Assembly (NCBI GenBank): GCA_028047635.1
Contig: JAOFXR010000017.1
Location: 1-52,223, forward strand
DNA length: 52,223 bases
DNA from: Verrucomicrobiales bacterium
GTDB lineage: Bacteria > Verrucomicrobiota > Verrucomicrobiia > Verrucomicrobiales > DEV007
Direction of reading: 5' to 3'
The translations under genes were made by a program, and so were the position numbers. A model generated the notes under the pieces. The model searched no databases. It had not been told where the DNA came from and was given only the letters and a program-made list of their open reading frames with translations. Shown here one piece after another: positions 9,269 to 18,561 of this stretch. Positions within the stretch are counted from its first letter, which is position 1. Each line of letters starts with the position of its first letter.

Positions 9269-10012
9269 TTGAAAGCTATTCTCAAAAGCACCGAGACCGA
9301 TCTCGAATTTGATCTGGGCGCTGTAAACATGATTGGTCGCAGTTCTGAGTGCCAGGTTCAAATACCTGACCCAAGAGTCTCCCGGAGACACGCCATGATC
9401 CGAAAGCAGGATGGCGGTTTTTACCTCTTCGATCTCGGTAGCTTCAATGGAAGCTACCTGAATGGTTCACGGGTCACCACAGCTAGGTAATTAACGCATG
9501 AAAGCGCTATCAGCTTCGCGGGTCACGAATACACTTAACAGCAAACAGGCGACAACCAGGCGACACAAAATCTGGGCACGTTAGGCGGATCGACGATCGC
9601 GATGATTCGCTCAACGCCCGTGATTATTCTTGTGAGTGATATCATGGGATTCACCTCGCTTTCCGAAGCGAAGAAACTGCTCGCTTCTTCCGAACGAACT
9701 CAACAAGCACATCCTGAGATATTTGCGGAAGTGAACCGTGAATTTAAAATCGGAGTCGCGCTCCACACGCGGAAAGTAGCTTACGGCGGCATGAGCCAGG
9801 GAGAATTCACTCTGGTAGGCGATCCCGTCAACCTTACCTTCCGCCTCGAAACATTGACGAGAACCCTTAAGAAGCCCGTCCTTGAGTCAGGTGACTTCAT
9901 GAGAGAGCTACCCAACGCACGCACCTATGGCCGCGGAATGGGAGTTCATAAAGTAAAGGGACGCGCCCAGGGGGTCGAGGCCCATGCAATTACCCAGTTT
10001 CCGGAGTCCTGA
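9269..10012 (+). pseudogene. decayed FHA domain-class III nucleotide cyclase gene
   Basis: One continuous reading frame with two in-frame stops, TAA at 9488-9490 and TAA at 9536-9538. Before the first stop it encodes an FHA phosphopeptide-binding domain (GRSSECQVQIPDPRVSRRHA, then DLGSFNGSYLNG), starting at TTG 9269. After the second stop, in the same frame, comes a class III adenylate/guanylate cyclase domain: VSDIMGFTSLSE with the first metal Asp, HTRKVAYGGMS, and VGDPVNLTFRLE. About 60-70 residues expected between FTSLSE and the next helix are missing (junction about 9664-9670), which removes the second metal Asp of the usual GDAV motif. The usual HTGxV glycine is Arg. Two stops plus loss of a catalytic metal ligand make a working cyclase very unlikely. 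A short FHA-only peptide could still be made. Confidence 0.85.
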
Positions 10013-10045
10013 ACACAGCGCTCTTCAGGAAGCGGCTCGCCGGAA

Positions 10046-10897
10046 TCAACCGAACCGCCCTGAAATGTAATCTTCAGTCCGCTTCTCAGTTGGATTGTTG
10101 AAGATCGTCGTAGTCGGTCCCACCTCAATGAGCTCGCCAAGATAGAAGTAGGCAGTCCGATCGGAAACGCGTGTCGCTTGCTGCATGTTGTGAGTCACGA
10201 TGACAATCGTAAACTCGTTCTTCAACCGGGTGATGAGATCTTCAATAATTGCGGTGGAAAGAGGATCCAGAGCCGAGCACGGTTCATCCATGAGAATAAT
10301 TTTCGGCTCTACGGCGATCGTTCTCGCAATACAAAGACGCTGCTGCTGTCCTCCCGAAAGGCCCAGCCCACTGGAATGAAGCCGATCTTTCACCTCGTCC
10401 CATAGCCCCGCGTAGGTAAGGCTGCGCTCAACAACCTCATCAAGAATTGAGGCTTTTTTGATTCCCTGGATTCGGAGTCCAAAAGCAACGTTCTCATAAA
10501 TACTCTTCGGGAACGGGTTGTATTTCTGAAACACCATTCCGACATGCTTGCGCAACTCGATCGGATCCACTTTCGGATCGTAAATATCAGTGCCCAGTAT
10601 ATTGATACTTCCCTTCGTGATCGAAGCAGTGAGAATGAGATCATTCATCCGATTGAGACACCTGAGAAGCGTTGATTTACCGCAACCGGATGGGCCGATG
10701 AATGCAGTGACCTCACCGCGGTTGATATCCAGCGAGACATCCTTGAGAACATCAGTTCCCTTGTTGTAGGCGAAATTCACATCATCGATCCCAATAATGG
10801 TCTCAGCGGTATTTCCGCCGGCATGAGAACTGATAACACGGTTTTCTTCCGGAATATCGGTATTGGTTATTCTGTTTTTCGACATGGTGGTTTTCAT
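10046..10897 (-). CDS. pstB: phosphate ABC transporter ATP-binding protein
   Basis: Cytoplasmic ATPase of the high-affinity phosphate importer PstSCAB, 283 residues. Walker [10 protein letters not shown] (68-76), Q-loop in [13 protein letters not shown] signature [12 protein letters not shown] (180-191), Walker B IILMDEP (200-206) and switch His in VTHNMQQ (236). The N-terminal roughly 30 residues before [13 protein letters not shown] are an extra polar leader; an internal Met at residue 5 is an equally possible start. It is last in the pstS-C-A-B order, 67 bases after pstA. phoU usually follows pstB, but here the next gene on this side is the decayed FHA-cyclase on the other strand, so there is no phoU in this cluster. 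Confidence 0.97.
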   Translation of the reverse strand: MKTTMSKNRITNTDIPEENRVISSHAGGNTAETIIGIDDVNFAYNKGTDVLKDVSLDINRGEVTAFIGPSGCGKSTLLRCLNRMNDLILTASITKGSINILGTDIYDPKVDPIELRKHVGMVFQKYNPFPKSIYENVAFGLRIQGIKKASILDEVVERSLTYAGLWDEVKDRLHSSGLGLSGGQQQRLCIARTIAVEPKIILMDEPCSALDPLSTAIIEDLITRLKNEFTIVIVTHNMQQATRVSDRTAYFYLGELIEVGPTTTIFNNPTEKRTEDYISGRFG

Positions 10898-10964
10898 TTC
10901 GATTTGTCTGTCGTGGCTTCGTAAGAGTGCGGCATTTCGTCAATCTGTCAGGGCTGTTTTACCT

Positions 10965-12158
10965 CTACCACTGCACTTTTTTCCGGAAATGAGCCCGGAG
11001 ATATATGGAGAGTGCGGCGAAGATCAAAACTACAACCATGAAGACAAAAACCGAGCCATATTGCATTGGCTTCGTGTATTCCGATTGAGGGATGCGAGCT
11101 GCCACCGTATAAATGTGATAAGGCATCGCCTGAACCGACTGAGAGAAAAAGCCGCCTACCCACTCTGCCGACTGAGACAAAGCATTGGCCTCAGCATCGG
11201 TAGGTATATCCTGCCAGGGAAGCTTATCTTTATGCGCCAAGGCCGCAGTGAACATAATCGGAGCGGTCTCACCGGCGACACGGGTAATCCCAAGAATCGA
11301 CGCCGTGAGCATTCCCGGAAACGCATAGGGAAGCACGGATTTCGAGATCGATTGCCACTTCGTTGCCCCCAAAGCCATCGAGGCCTCACGAAATCCCATC
11401 GGGATCGCCTTCAAGGATTCCTCACAGGCAGCGATAATCACGGGTAAAATCATCACCGCCAAGGTGCACCCCCCTGCCAGCATGCAAGTCCCCCACCCCT
11501 CAAATGAAAGAACGCTATCGGTAAAGAGGAGCGGAACCGTTAAAATTGCCCTCGGAGCCGGCACGTCGGTCACCACCGGAGCCACGAGGCAGAAGAGACC
11601 GAGGCCAAACAGACCGTAAACAATCGAAGGAACACCTGCGAGATTCATAATCGCGAGGCGAATCAAATCCATAAATTTCCCCTTTGATGAGTATTCGTTG
11701 AGAAAAATCGCCGTGGTCAGGCCGACAAAGAGGGCAATAACAATACAAATACCCGTAAGAAGGACGGTTCCTATGAGAGGTCCGAAGATCCCCCCTCCCG
11801 AATACGCATGGGAATGTTCATCAACAATATCAATCGCAGGATTCCGGGTTTTAAACTCGGTATATTCACTGAAATTCATCTTATATTCATCCCCCGAGGC
11901 GGTTTCAAATGTCATCAGCGTCTCCGGACTTTGAGTAAAGAAATCCGTATTGATGAATGGCGCTTCCGCCTGAAAAACCACCGGGGCGCCTTTCACAATG
12001 ATATCGAGAAAGATATAAGCTGCGCAGGAAAGAATAAAATAGGTGCCCAACCTCAGCAGGATGGAAACGATCTGATCGCGACGTTTCAAACCGATTGCCT
12101 TCGTGGCAAAGGGATTTGCTTCTTCTTCAACGAAAGTGTCTTCAGCTACAGATTGCAT
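10965..12158 (-). CDS. pstA: phosphate ABC transporter permease PstA
   Basis: Inner-membrane permease of the phosphate importer, 397 residues, about 100 longer than typical. After a cytoplasmic N-terminus and the first membrane helix (about 33-55) there is an extra periplasmic stretch of about 70 residues (about 60-130). The core permease follows with FGPLIGTVLLTG, NLAGVPSIVYGLFGLG and the EAA-loop that contacts PstB (REASMALGATKWQSISKSVLP), then GITRVAGETAPIMF. Start ATG 12158 sits 34 bases after the pstC stop. It forms the channel with PstC. The extended periplasmic loop parallels the much larger extra domain in PstC. Confidence 0.95.
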   Translation of the reverse strand: MQSVAEDTFVEEEANPFATKAIGLKRRDQIVSILLRLGTYFILSCAAYIFLDIIVKGAPVVFQAEAPFINTDFFTQSPETLMTFETASGDEYKMNFSEYTEFKTRNPAIDIVDEHSHAYSGGGIFGPLIGTVLLTGICIVIALFVGLTTAIFLNEYSSKGKFMDLIRLAIMNLAGVPSIVYGLFGLGLFCLVAPVVTDVPAPRAILTVPLLFTDSVLSFEGWGTCMLAGGCTLAVMILPVIIAACEESLKAIPMGFREASMALGATKWQSISKSVLPYAFPGMLTASILGITRVAGETAPIMFTAALAHKDKLPWQDIPTDAEANALSQSAEWVGGFFSQSVQAMPYHIYTVAARIPQSEYTKPMQYGSVFVFMVVVLIFAALSIYLRAHFRKKVQW

Positions 12159-12192
12159 GACTAAAAAAGAGAGAATAAAAAAAGCGGAGGGA

Positions 12193-14238
12193 CTAAATTT
12201 TCTGAAGTTTCTTCAGGATCTGCTGAGCGGTAAAATTAACTCCAAGAGAGATTACAAAGAGAATCACTCCCACCATAAAAAGAGCCCGCCAGTGAAGCGA
12301 TCCGTTGTCAACTTCACCCAACTCCTGGGCAATAATGCCTGTCATCGTATGAGCAGGCTGAGCGATCACGCCAAGCCCCTCGGTAAAATCTGGAATTTTG
12401 ATTTTATTTCCGGCAACGAGAAGCACCACCATCGTTTCCCCAATGATTCGACCGAACCCAAGAAGCACCGCAGCTATAATGCCGGAGATCGCTGTGGGAA
12501 CAATGACCCGGAAAACGGTCTGCAACTTGGTCGCACCCATTGCGAGCGAGTTTTCAGCCAGCGCGCGTGGCACGTTATTTAAAGCATCTTCAGTCAGGGT
12601 GAAAATGGTAGGCACCGCCATGAACGCGAGCAACAATCCAGCATTGAGAATCGTGAGCCGCTCCGCCATCGGGAATCCCGGTATCCACTGAAGGTATTCC
12701 AGCTGACTCACCATCCGAAGCGTTTCTCCAAAGACCAATATTCCGAAAAACCCAAGCACCACTGAGGGAATCGCACCAATGAACTCGATCGCCGGCTTGA
12801 TAAACGTCTGCTCACGGCGATTCGCCAACTGGTTCACATAAACGGCCGCTGACACTGCGAAGGGAACCGCGACCACGAGAGCGATAATCGAGATAAGAAA
12901 TGATCCGGTAAATAAAGGGAGGAGACCGTAAAAGTCGTGCCATGAACTGTTCGTGACCCAGTCTTTCCCCATCAAGAAAGCACCTACTGACGCCATCAGT
13001 CCTAGAGACTTATCGTGACGCCAACCTTGAATCTTATCGCGGTTCTCGCGGACCGTCGTGACGAACTCACCATAGTAGTGATCCGCTTTCTTAAGATTTT
13101 TGCGGCCACTTTCCGTCTCGGCCCCATCGGGAAGATCCTTGTGCAATCGTTCCACCTCAGCTTGAAGAGTTGCGAGCAAGGTCCTGTGCTCGTCGACCGA
13201 GGAATAGATAGGCGCATTCAACGCTGACAAATCAGGGGCCGCAATCACCACCTCACCGGCTCTAGCCAGCATCCGCGCCTTTTCGGCAGGATCGTCAGTC
13301 GACTCTGCACCCGCCAACCAGGCATCTCTCCTTGCCGGGGCCGTTTCCAAGCTGTTGATTTCTTTTCGGCTCTCCAATGCGATTTTTTTCAAATCGGAAT
13401 GAAGATCCTTCATAGGGCGAACCGCTGACTGAAGCGCTTTTAACGTGTCCTTAAACCCGGCCAGCTTCTCAGCCTCAAGTCCTTTCTTCGCGCGACTCGC
13501 CGCCTTCGTTTCGACAATAAAAGGGTGATCCTCCTTCGAATCCGGGAAGGCCTCAAACAAAACCGCATCAAGAACCTTGGCACGAGCTCCTGATGAAATC
13601 CCTATTCCGCCCCCCCCGAGGTCCCAGGCTTTCTCGGAACCAAGAACGACTGTCACCTCTTTTTTTAACTTGGCGCGGACCGTAACAATCTTTGCTTCCA
13701 ACTGCGCAATATCTTTCGTCAACTTCGACAGGGCGGAAGCATCAAGCGCCCCCTCCGATTCCTTGAGATCGTCGAGATCCTCTTGAGCGTCTTCGAGATT
13801 ATCGAGTCCCCTTTCGAGTTCCTTCCAGGACCTCGCAGTCAGGCTCTCAACATTCGCGAGAACCGCTCGCTGAGCCCTGAGAATGGCATCTTCCTCCAGA
13901 GAAGTCCGGTTCACTTCAGCGAAATACGCAATATTGGCACTGCTGTAAATCCTCGTGTGCTGTTCAATCTCCTGACCAATATAGTCGACAAATTCCTGAC
14001 CGGCAGACCGATAGGCCTTCAACCCTCGATGATGATCCGGAAAAAACATCGCCGCCTCCTTCGCCAGAAAGAAACAAATCAAAATCAGGATGATGATGGC
14101 GAGACTCGCATTTCCACCAAAGAAGTAGCGGATAACATCCTGCAACCCCAATCCGAAGAAGGTGAATCCTTTCCTTTGAAAGATTCGCTTCTCGAAATCG
14201 GAAGAGCCTTTCTGAGTGTCAGCGTTGGAATCGCTCAT
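12193..14238 (-). CDS. pstC: phosphate ABC transporter permease PstC with large coiled-coil insertion
   Basis: Permease partner of PstA, 681 residues from the ATG at 14238, about twice the usual length. One hydrophobic helix (about 30-60) is followed by some 360 residues of charged, Leu/Ala/Lys/Glu-rich heptad-like sequence (about 65-425) that looks like an extracytoplasmic coiled coil. The normal permease domain comes last: PLFTGSFLISIIALVVAVP, EFIGAIPSVVLGFFGILVFG, the EAA loop AENSLAMGATKLQTVFRVIVP, and GFGRIIGETMVVLLVAGN. A GTG ten codons upstream (14268) is an alternative start; I chose the ATG giving MSDSNADTQKG. A terminator-like hairpin lies upstream, between pstS and pstC. The function of the insertion is unknown. 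Confidence 0.93.
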   Translation of the reverse strand: MSDSNADTQKGSSDFEKRIFQRKGFTFFGLGLQDVIRYFFGGNASLAIIILILICFFLAKEAAMFFPDHHRGLKAYRSAGQEFVDYIGQEIEQHTRIYSSANIAYFAEVNRTSLEEDAILRAQRAVLANVESLTARSWKELERGLDNLEDAQEDLDDLKESEGALDASALSKLTKDIAQLEAKIVTVRAKLKKEVTVVLGSEKAWDLGGGGIGISSGARAKVLDAVLFEAFPDSKEDHPFIVETKAASRAKKGLEAEKLAGFKDTLKALQSAVRPMKDLHSDLKKIALESRKEINSLETAPARRDAWLAGAESTDDPAEKARMLARAGEVVIAAPDLSALNAPIYSSVDEHRTLLATLQAEVERLHKDLPDGAETESGRKNLKKADHYYGEFVTTVRENRDKIQGWRHDKSLGLMASVGAFLMGKDWVTNSSWHDFYGLLPLFTGSFLISIIALVVAVPFAVSAAVYVNQLANRREQTFIKPAIEFIGAIPSVVLGFFGILVFGETLRMVSQLEYLQWIPGFPMAERLTILNAGLLLAFMAVPTIFTLTEDALNNVPRALAENSLAMGATKLQTVFRVIVPTAISGIIAAVLLGFGRIIGETMVVLLVAGNKIKIPDFTEGLGVIAQPAHTMTGIIAQELGEVDNGSLHWRALFMVGVILFVISLGVNFTAQQILKKLQKI

Positions 14239-14362
14239 CTGTGTTTTCGTGTTGCAAAGGCGTCTCACACCCGCGCCATAAAGATAATCATTTCGAGGAA
14301 TAATCGCCTTAAAATGTGTGACGAATCAGTCACCAAACAAGTCTTCACACCAACTTTTCGCC

Positions 14363-14391
14363 AAAAAAGCCCTACGGAAATCCGACGGGCT
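14363..14391 (-). terminator. intrinsic terminator-like hairpin after pstS
   Basis: On the minus strand AGCCC...GGGCT forms a stem (with GG/CC-type inner pairs and a two-base mismatch, loop ATTT) followed directly by six T residues. It lies about 72 bases past the pstS stop and 125 bases before the pstC start. Such a partial stop would let the abundant binding protein be made in excess over the membrane subunits, as known for many pst operons; that role is inference. Confidence 0.6.
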
Positions 14392-14462
14392 CTTAGCCCT
14401 TTAAAGGCGGTTTCACGTCATCGCTCTCTCTAGAAACTATGACCGAAAACCACGAGAGGAAG

Positions 14463-15275
14463 TTACTCCCCGGCAGGGATAAACCCGACGCGCTCGACCA
14501 CTTCTAAGGCCTTCTTATCCGTTGTCGCCCAAACGAGAAATTTCGTCGCCGCATCTGAGAGTTGACCTTTGATCGTGTAGTAGTGAAGGCTACGGGCAAT
14601 CGCGTAGTCCTTCGCATTCTCAGGCTTGAGCTCAACACCGTCTACGGCAACCGCTTTGATTCCGTCTTTATCACTGTAGGCGAGACCTACATATCCAATA
14701 CCATTTTCATTCTTAGCGACTTCCTCAGCTATCTGCTCGTTTCCGGCCATTTTCTGAGTATCGGAACCATAGTCACGCTTATCCATCGCCATTTCCTGGA
14801 AGGACTTATACGTACCTGAAGAAGTGTTACGAGTGTAGACTGAGATCGGACCTGCGTCTCCGCCAACCTCACTCCAGTCGGTGATGTCGCCGGTAAAGAT
14901 CCCCTGAATCTGCTCCGTAGTGAGCTCTTCAACACCGCTTTTCTCGTTCACGATAACTCCGATCATGTCATAAGCAGCGACCCAGTCTTTGATCTCCATC
15001 CCCTTGGCCGTGAACTCTTCCACTTCGGAGCCCTTAATGTCGCGGCTCGACATTCCAATGTCACCAGTTCCTGCGAGAAGATTGGTGAATGCAGTGGAAG
15101 ATCCTTCAGCGGCGATCTCGAAAGAGACTTCGTTTCCGGAAGCCTTGTATGCCTCAGCAAGCTGGGGAACCATTTTTGCTCCGAGTGTATCGGAACCTTT
15201 GATGACAAGTTTATCTTCTGCATTAGCTCCAGCGAGAAGCGAAACGAGTGCGAGGAGGGAGAATGTTTTTTTCAT
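14463..15275 (-). CDS. pstS: phosphate ABC transporter substrate-binding protein
   Basis: Periplasmic phosphate-binding protein, 270 residues. The ATG at 15275 gives a clean signal peptide (MKKTFSLLALVSLLAGANA, cut before EDKL); a longer in-frame start would bury it and was rejected. Phosphate-contact motifs of the PBP-like PstS family are present: KGSDTLG (26-32), AAEGSST (55-61), MSSRDIKG (75-82) and RNTSSGTYKS (149-158). It is first in the pstS-pstC-pstA-pstB order on the minus strand and is followed by a terminator-like hairpin. I looked for a canonical Pho box upstream and did not find a convincing one. No strong Shine-Dalgarno sequence precedes the start. Confidence 0.95.
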   Translation of the reverse strand: MKKTFSLLALVSLLAGANAEDKLVIKGSDTLGAKMVPQLAEAYKASGNEVSFEIAAEGSSTAFTNLLAGTGDIGMSSRDIKGSEVEEFTAKGMEIKDWVAAYDMIGVIVNEKSGVEELTTEQIQGIFTGDITDWSEVGGDAGPISVYTRNTSSGTYKSFQEMAMDKRDYGSDTQKMAGNEQIAEEVAKNENGIGYVGLAYSDKDGIKAVAVDGVELKPENAKDYAIARSLHYYTIKGQLSDAATKFLVWATTDKKALEVVERVGFIPAGE

Positions 15276-15444
15276 GAATTCTGTGTTCAGAGTTGGTTGA
15301 TCTGTCCTGTTGTGGACGTTGCGACCTTGCACTTCCGAATCAGAACCTTCAAACCCTTGCCCGTTTCAATCTTGTCACATTTGAAAGAGGCTTTTCGAGG
15401 CATCAATCTCGCCGGAGAGTCATCGTAGGTCCTGCGCGGGCACG

Positions 15445-15474
15445 AAAAAGCCGAAACCATCAGGCTTCGGCTTT
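15445..15474 (-). terminator. intrinsic terminator of ftsH
   Basis: On the minus strand AGCCGAAGCC-TGAT-GGTTTCGGCT forms a roughly 10-bp stem with one mismatch, followed by TTTTTC. It lies about 30 bases after the ftsH stop at 15506, which makes it a convincing Rho-independent terminator. It also separates ftsH from the pstS promoter region. Confidence 0.8.
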
Positions 15475-15505
15475 CCACTTAAAATAAACTAAAACCCTTT
15501 CGCCT

Positions 15506-17584
15506 CTAGGCAGGAGCAAGCTCACCGGAAAAATCTTCGCCGCCGTTGTCTTCTTTCTCCTCGGCAACCACCGGCTTTGTCTCCGGCTCCGCTGGAAGAT
15601 CAGGAGGAGTCGGAACGTCAGGAGGATTCTGAATACTGCCATGTTCCATGATCTCTCTGACATGGGCTCCGTTAATCGTCTCATAGAGCAGCAGAGCTTG
15701 TGCGATAGCTTCCAACCCAGCGCGATGCTTGTTGATCAGATTCGTCGCCTTTTCGTAAGCCTCATCAATAAGGCGCTTCACCTCATCATCAATTTTCTGC
15801 GCGGTTGCTTCAGAATAAGTTCGCTGAGAACCAACATCGCGTGCGACAAAAACAGGCTCCTGGCTTTCACCATAATCAACCATTCCAAGGTCTTCGCTCA
15901 TTCCCCAGTTACACACCATCTTACGGGCGATGTCGCTGGCCTGACGGATATCTCCGGAAGCGCCATTCGTCACATCACCAAAAACAATTTCCTCAGCAAC
16001 CCTACCGCCCATCGCAACGACAAGGCCGTCAAGAAGCTCGTATTTGCGGTGGGTGTATTTATCCTCTAATGGAAGAAACATCGTCACACCAAGCGCTGGT
16101 CCACGCGGAATAATAGTGACCTTGTGCAACGGATCAGTGTGCTCCAGAAGCTCATTAAGAATGGCATGCCCCGCCTCGTGATAGGCAGTGTTCGCTTTCT
16201 CCTTATCGCTCAAAGCAAGGCTCCGTCGCTCTTTACCCCAGCGCACCTTGTCACGGGACTCTTCCATTTCAGCAAGGGTGATCGCCTTCAGCCCTTTGCT
16301 CGCAGCAAGAAGCGCTGACTCATTAATCACGTTCGCAAGTTCTGCACCTGAGTAGCCGGGAGTTCCGCGAGCGATAACACCCAGGTCGACCCCTTCAGCC
16401 AATTTCACTTTCTTCGCATGAACCTGGAGAATCTGTTCACGGCCCTTTACGTCGGGAAGACCGACACGAATTTCCCGATCAAATCGACCGGGACGAAGCA
16501 ACGCCGGATCCAGAACATCAGGGCGGTTCGTTGCCGCGATAATGATGACCCCTTCCTGAGAATCAAAACCATCCATCTCAACAAGAAGCGCGTTCAAAGT
16601 CTGCTCGCGCTCATCATGACCACCGCCCATACCGTGCCCACGGTGACGACCTACCGCATCAATCTCATCGATAAAAATAAGGCAGGGAGCACTTTTCCTA
16701 CCCTGCTCAAACATGTCACGCACACGGGAAGCACCAACACCTACAAACATTTCAACAAAATCCGATCCACTGATCGAAAAGAAGGGTACCTCCGCTTCAC
16801 CGGCAATCGCTCGCGCAAGAAGGGTTTTTCCAGTTCCCGGCGATCCTACCATGAGGACCCCTTTAGGAATGTGTCCGCCCAGCTTTTGGAATTTCTTCGG
16901 ATCGCGAAGGTATTCCACGATCTCCCATACTTCTTCTTTAGCCTCTTCGATTCCGGCAACGTCTTTGAAAGTGATCTTGCTCTTGTCCATCGACATCAGC
17001 TTCGCTTTGCTCTTGCCAAAACTCATCGCGCCTTTTCCAGCCGCTTTGATCTGATGGCGGAAAAGAAAGTAGAGAAGAATGAGAAGGAAAAAGATCGGCA
17101 TGTAAAATGACATCATCATCATCCCTATGCCATCGGCATCGGTTGGAAGATCTGAAATCTGAAGACTGTTCTCAGCGAGCAGCACCTTCAAATCATCACC
17201 GACATACTCCAAAATAACCGGCGTCGTAAACTCACTGTATTTGTTGCCGCCATTCTCCGCTGGATTCTCCACCTCATACCAGCCGGTGATATATTGCTTA
17301 GCGCTTCCGTCTTTCTGACCAAGACGCAACAACATCCGCGCTTTCGCGTCAGGCCCGCCCTGCGACTCCCTCTTAGAATCATCCTGAATTTTCCCCTCTA
17401 CGACCAGCTCCTTGAACTCTGCGTAGTTGAGATTCTTAGACGCGTCTGAAAACGACTTCGACCAGATCGCAAGAGCGAAAAGGCTCATCGCGATAAAGAG
17501 CAGAATCAGCCCCTTCCAGTTAAAACCATTCTCTCCACCACCTTGGCGCTGGGGATCTTTATTGGGCTCTTGTTCTTGCATCAA
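15506..17584 (-). CDS. ftsH: ATP-dependent zinc metalloprotease FtsH
   Basis: Membrane-anchored AAA+ protease that degrades unassembled membrane proteins and regulatory proteins, 692 residues. Two membrane helices (about 24-44 and 156-176) flank a periplasmic loop of about 110 residues. The AAA domain has Walker A GSPGTGKT (247-254), Walker [13 protein letters not shown] (301-312) and the second region of homology [20 protein letters not shown]. The zinc site HEAGH is at 469-473 in the M41 peptidase domain. The C-terminal tail is Pro/Glu-rich. Start is MMQEQEPN; either Met could be used. It is transcribed alone, with a strong terminator after it and a 309-base gap shared with the divergent ECF sigma gene before it. 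Confidence 0.97.
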   Translation of the reverse strand: MMQEQEPNKDPQRQGGGENGFNWKGLILLFIAMSLFALAIWSKSFSDASKNLNYAEFKELVVEGKIQDDSKRESQGGPDAKARMLLRLGQKDGSAKQYITGWYEVENPAENGGNKYSEFTTPVILEYVGDDLKVLLAENSLQISDLPTDADGIGMMMMSFYMPIFFLLILLYFLFRHQIKAAGKGAMSFGKSKAKLMSMDKSKITFKDVAGIEEAKEEVWEIVEYLRDPKKFQKLGGHIPKGVLMVGSPGTGKTLLARAIAGEAEVPFFSISGSDFVEMFVGVGASRVRDMFEQGRKSAPCLIFIDEIDAVGRHRGHGMGGGHDEREQTLNALLVEMDGFDSQEGVIIIAATNRPDVLDPALLRPGRFDREIRVGLPDVKGREQILQVHAKKVKLAEGVDLGVIARGTPGYSGAELANVINESALLAASKGLKAITLAEMEESRDKVRWGKERRSLALSDKEKANTAYHEAGHAILNELLEHTDPLHKVTIIPRGPALGVTMFLPLEDKYTHRKYELLDGLVVAMGGRVAEEIVFGDVTNGASGDIRQASDIARKMVCNWGMSEDLGMVDYGESQEPVFVARDVGSQRTYSEATAQKIDDEVKRLIDEAYEKATNLINKHRAGLEAIAQALLLYETINGAHVREIMEHGSIQNPPDVPTPPDLPAEPETKPVVAEEKEDNGGEDFSGELAPA

Positions 17585-17893
17585 ATTTGTCGAGTTGAGG
17601 ATTCGAAAGGGTCCGAATTACGGAAATTACCACACAGCACTTCGAGGTGCAATCGAAGCCCATGCAAAAGCTTGGACAGTGGAGCTTAATCCCCGTTCAA
17701 TCAACGGGATGTTTGCATCGAATTTGAGGTTTTTTCAACGCGCACCCCTTGGAACGAAAAATACCGGGAACACCCTCGCCTCAGGCTTTTCTCCACGCCG
17801 AAAGGAAATCTAATATCCCATCATCACTTCATTAAAAAGTCTAATCTAGTTTAAATTTGATAATAATTAATACCAAAATAATTTATTTTAATA
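17585..17893. other. 309-base gap between ftsH and an ECF sigma gene
   Basis: Holds no gene that I can support. It must carry the divergent promoters of ftsH (minus) and the ECF sigma gene (plus). The ftsH side has ordinary base composition; the last 80 bases before the sigma gene (about 17813-17893) are strikingly AT-rich, with runs such as TTAAATTTGATAATAATTAA. No unambiguous -35/-10 pair could be chosen on either strand. Confidence 0.6.
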
Positions 17894-18487
17894 ATGGAAC
17901 AAGAAGCAACAAGACTTGCCTTTGATGACAATGCCGACATGGCGCTGCTCAACAAAATCGCGAACGGAGATCGTCAGAGTTTCAGAAAAATTCATCAGCG
18001 ATATAACGGCCTGATGTTCACTGTGATCAATAAGGTGCTGAACGACACCGATGACTCGGAAGAGGTACTGCAGGAAGTGATGTATTCACTTTGGAGAAAG
18101 GCCAGCCTCTACAACAATGGGAGGGGGCGCCCCGTCACCTGGCTGGTTTCCATGGCCAGGAACCGCGCCATTGACCGGCTCCGTTCCAAACAGAGGCAGA
18201 GCAAGCTTAAAAAAGCATATGCCTCTGAAGTCGAAGTCGTTCCCAAAATCACCAAAAGTGCCGGGGGATTCGAGATGATCGAACGCCGCGAGACCTGCCA
18301 CGCAATCCGCACTGCCGTTCTCGAACTAACCGAAGTGCAACGGGAAGCGATTGAAAAGGTCTACTTCGACGGACTCACTCAGCAGGAAATCGCTGATCAA
18401 CTCGGCGAACCGCTCGGAACCGTAAAAGCACGGGTGCGCCGCGGATTGGCGAGGCTCCGCAAAACGGTGAAGCTGGAGGAGAAATGA
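17894..18487 (+). CDS. ECF-type RNA polymerase sigma factor
   Basis: Extracytoplasmic-function sigma factor, 197 residues. Region 2 spans about 30-110 with EVLQEVMYSLWRKASLY and TWLVSMARNRAIDRLRSK, the -10 recognition/melting segment. Region 4 spans about 145-190 with LTEVQREAIEKVYFDGLTQQ and GTVKARVRRGLARLRK, the -35 helix-turn-helix. Regions 1.1 and 3 are absent, as in all ECF factors. The neighbouring genes (ftsH upstream and rph downstream, both minus strand) offer no anti-sigma factor in an operon with it, so how it is held inactive is unknown. It is clearly similar to the second ECF factor at 39740. It sits behind an unusually AT-rich leader. Confidence 0.94.
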   Translation: MEQEATRLAFDDNADMALLNKIANGDRQSFRKIHQRYNGLMFTVINKVLNDTDDSEEVLQEVMYSLWRKASLYNNGRGRPVTWLVSMARNRAIDRLRSKQRQSKLKKAYASEVEVVPKITKSAGGFEMIERRETCHAIRTAVLELTEVQREAIEKVYFDGLTQQEIADQLGEPLGTVKARVRRGLARLRKTVKLEEK

Positions 18488-18540
18488 TCTGGAACAGGCG
18501 CCCAATAGGGTCAGATCACCGACCCAACCCCGTTAACTCC

Positions 18541-18561
18541 AAAAAAAGCCAACCTCGGCCT
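18541..18561 (-). terminator. possible intrinsic terminator of rph
   Basis: Immediately after (and touching) the rph stop codon the minus strand reads a short stem AGGCC/GGCTT with one wobble pair and a six-base loop, followed by an uninterrupted run of seven T residues. The stem is short, so the call is tentative. Confidence 0.4.

Noticed and set aside
15276..15450. Pho box before pstS
   Set aside because: No tandem CTGTCAT-type repeat with 11-base spacing; only loose partial matches.
16418..17110. 230-residue frame on the plus strand
   Set aside because: Entirely antisense to ftsH, with no recognisable domain; shadow of the real gene.
18508..18525. Repeat family based on the GGGTC/GACCC hairpins at 18508 and 30848
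   Set aside because: Only 5-bp stems, opposite orders and no shared flanks; too short to call a repeat family.
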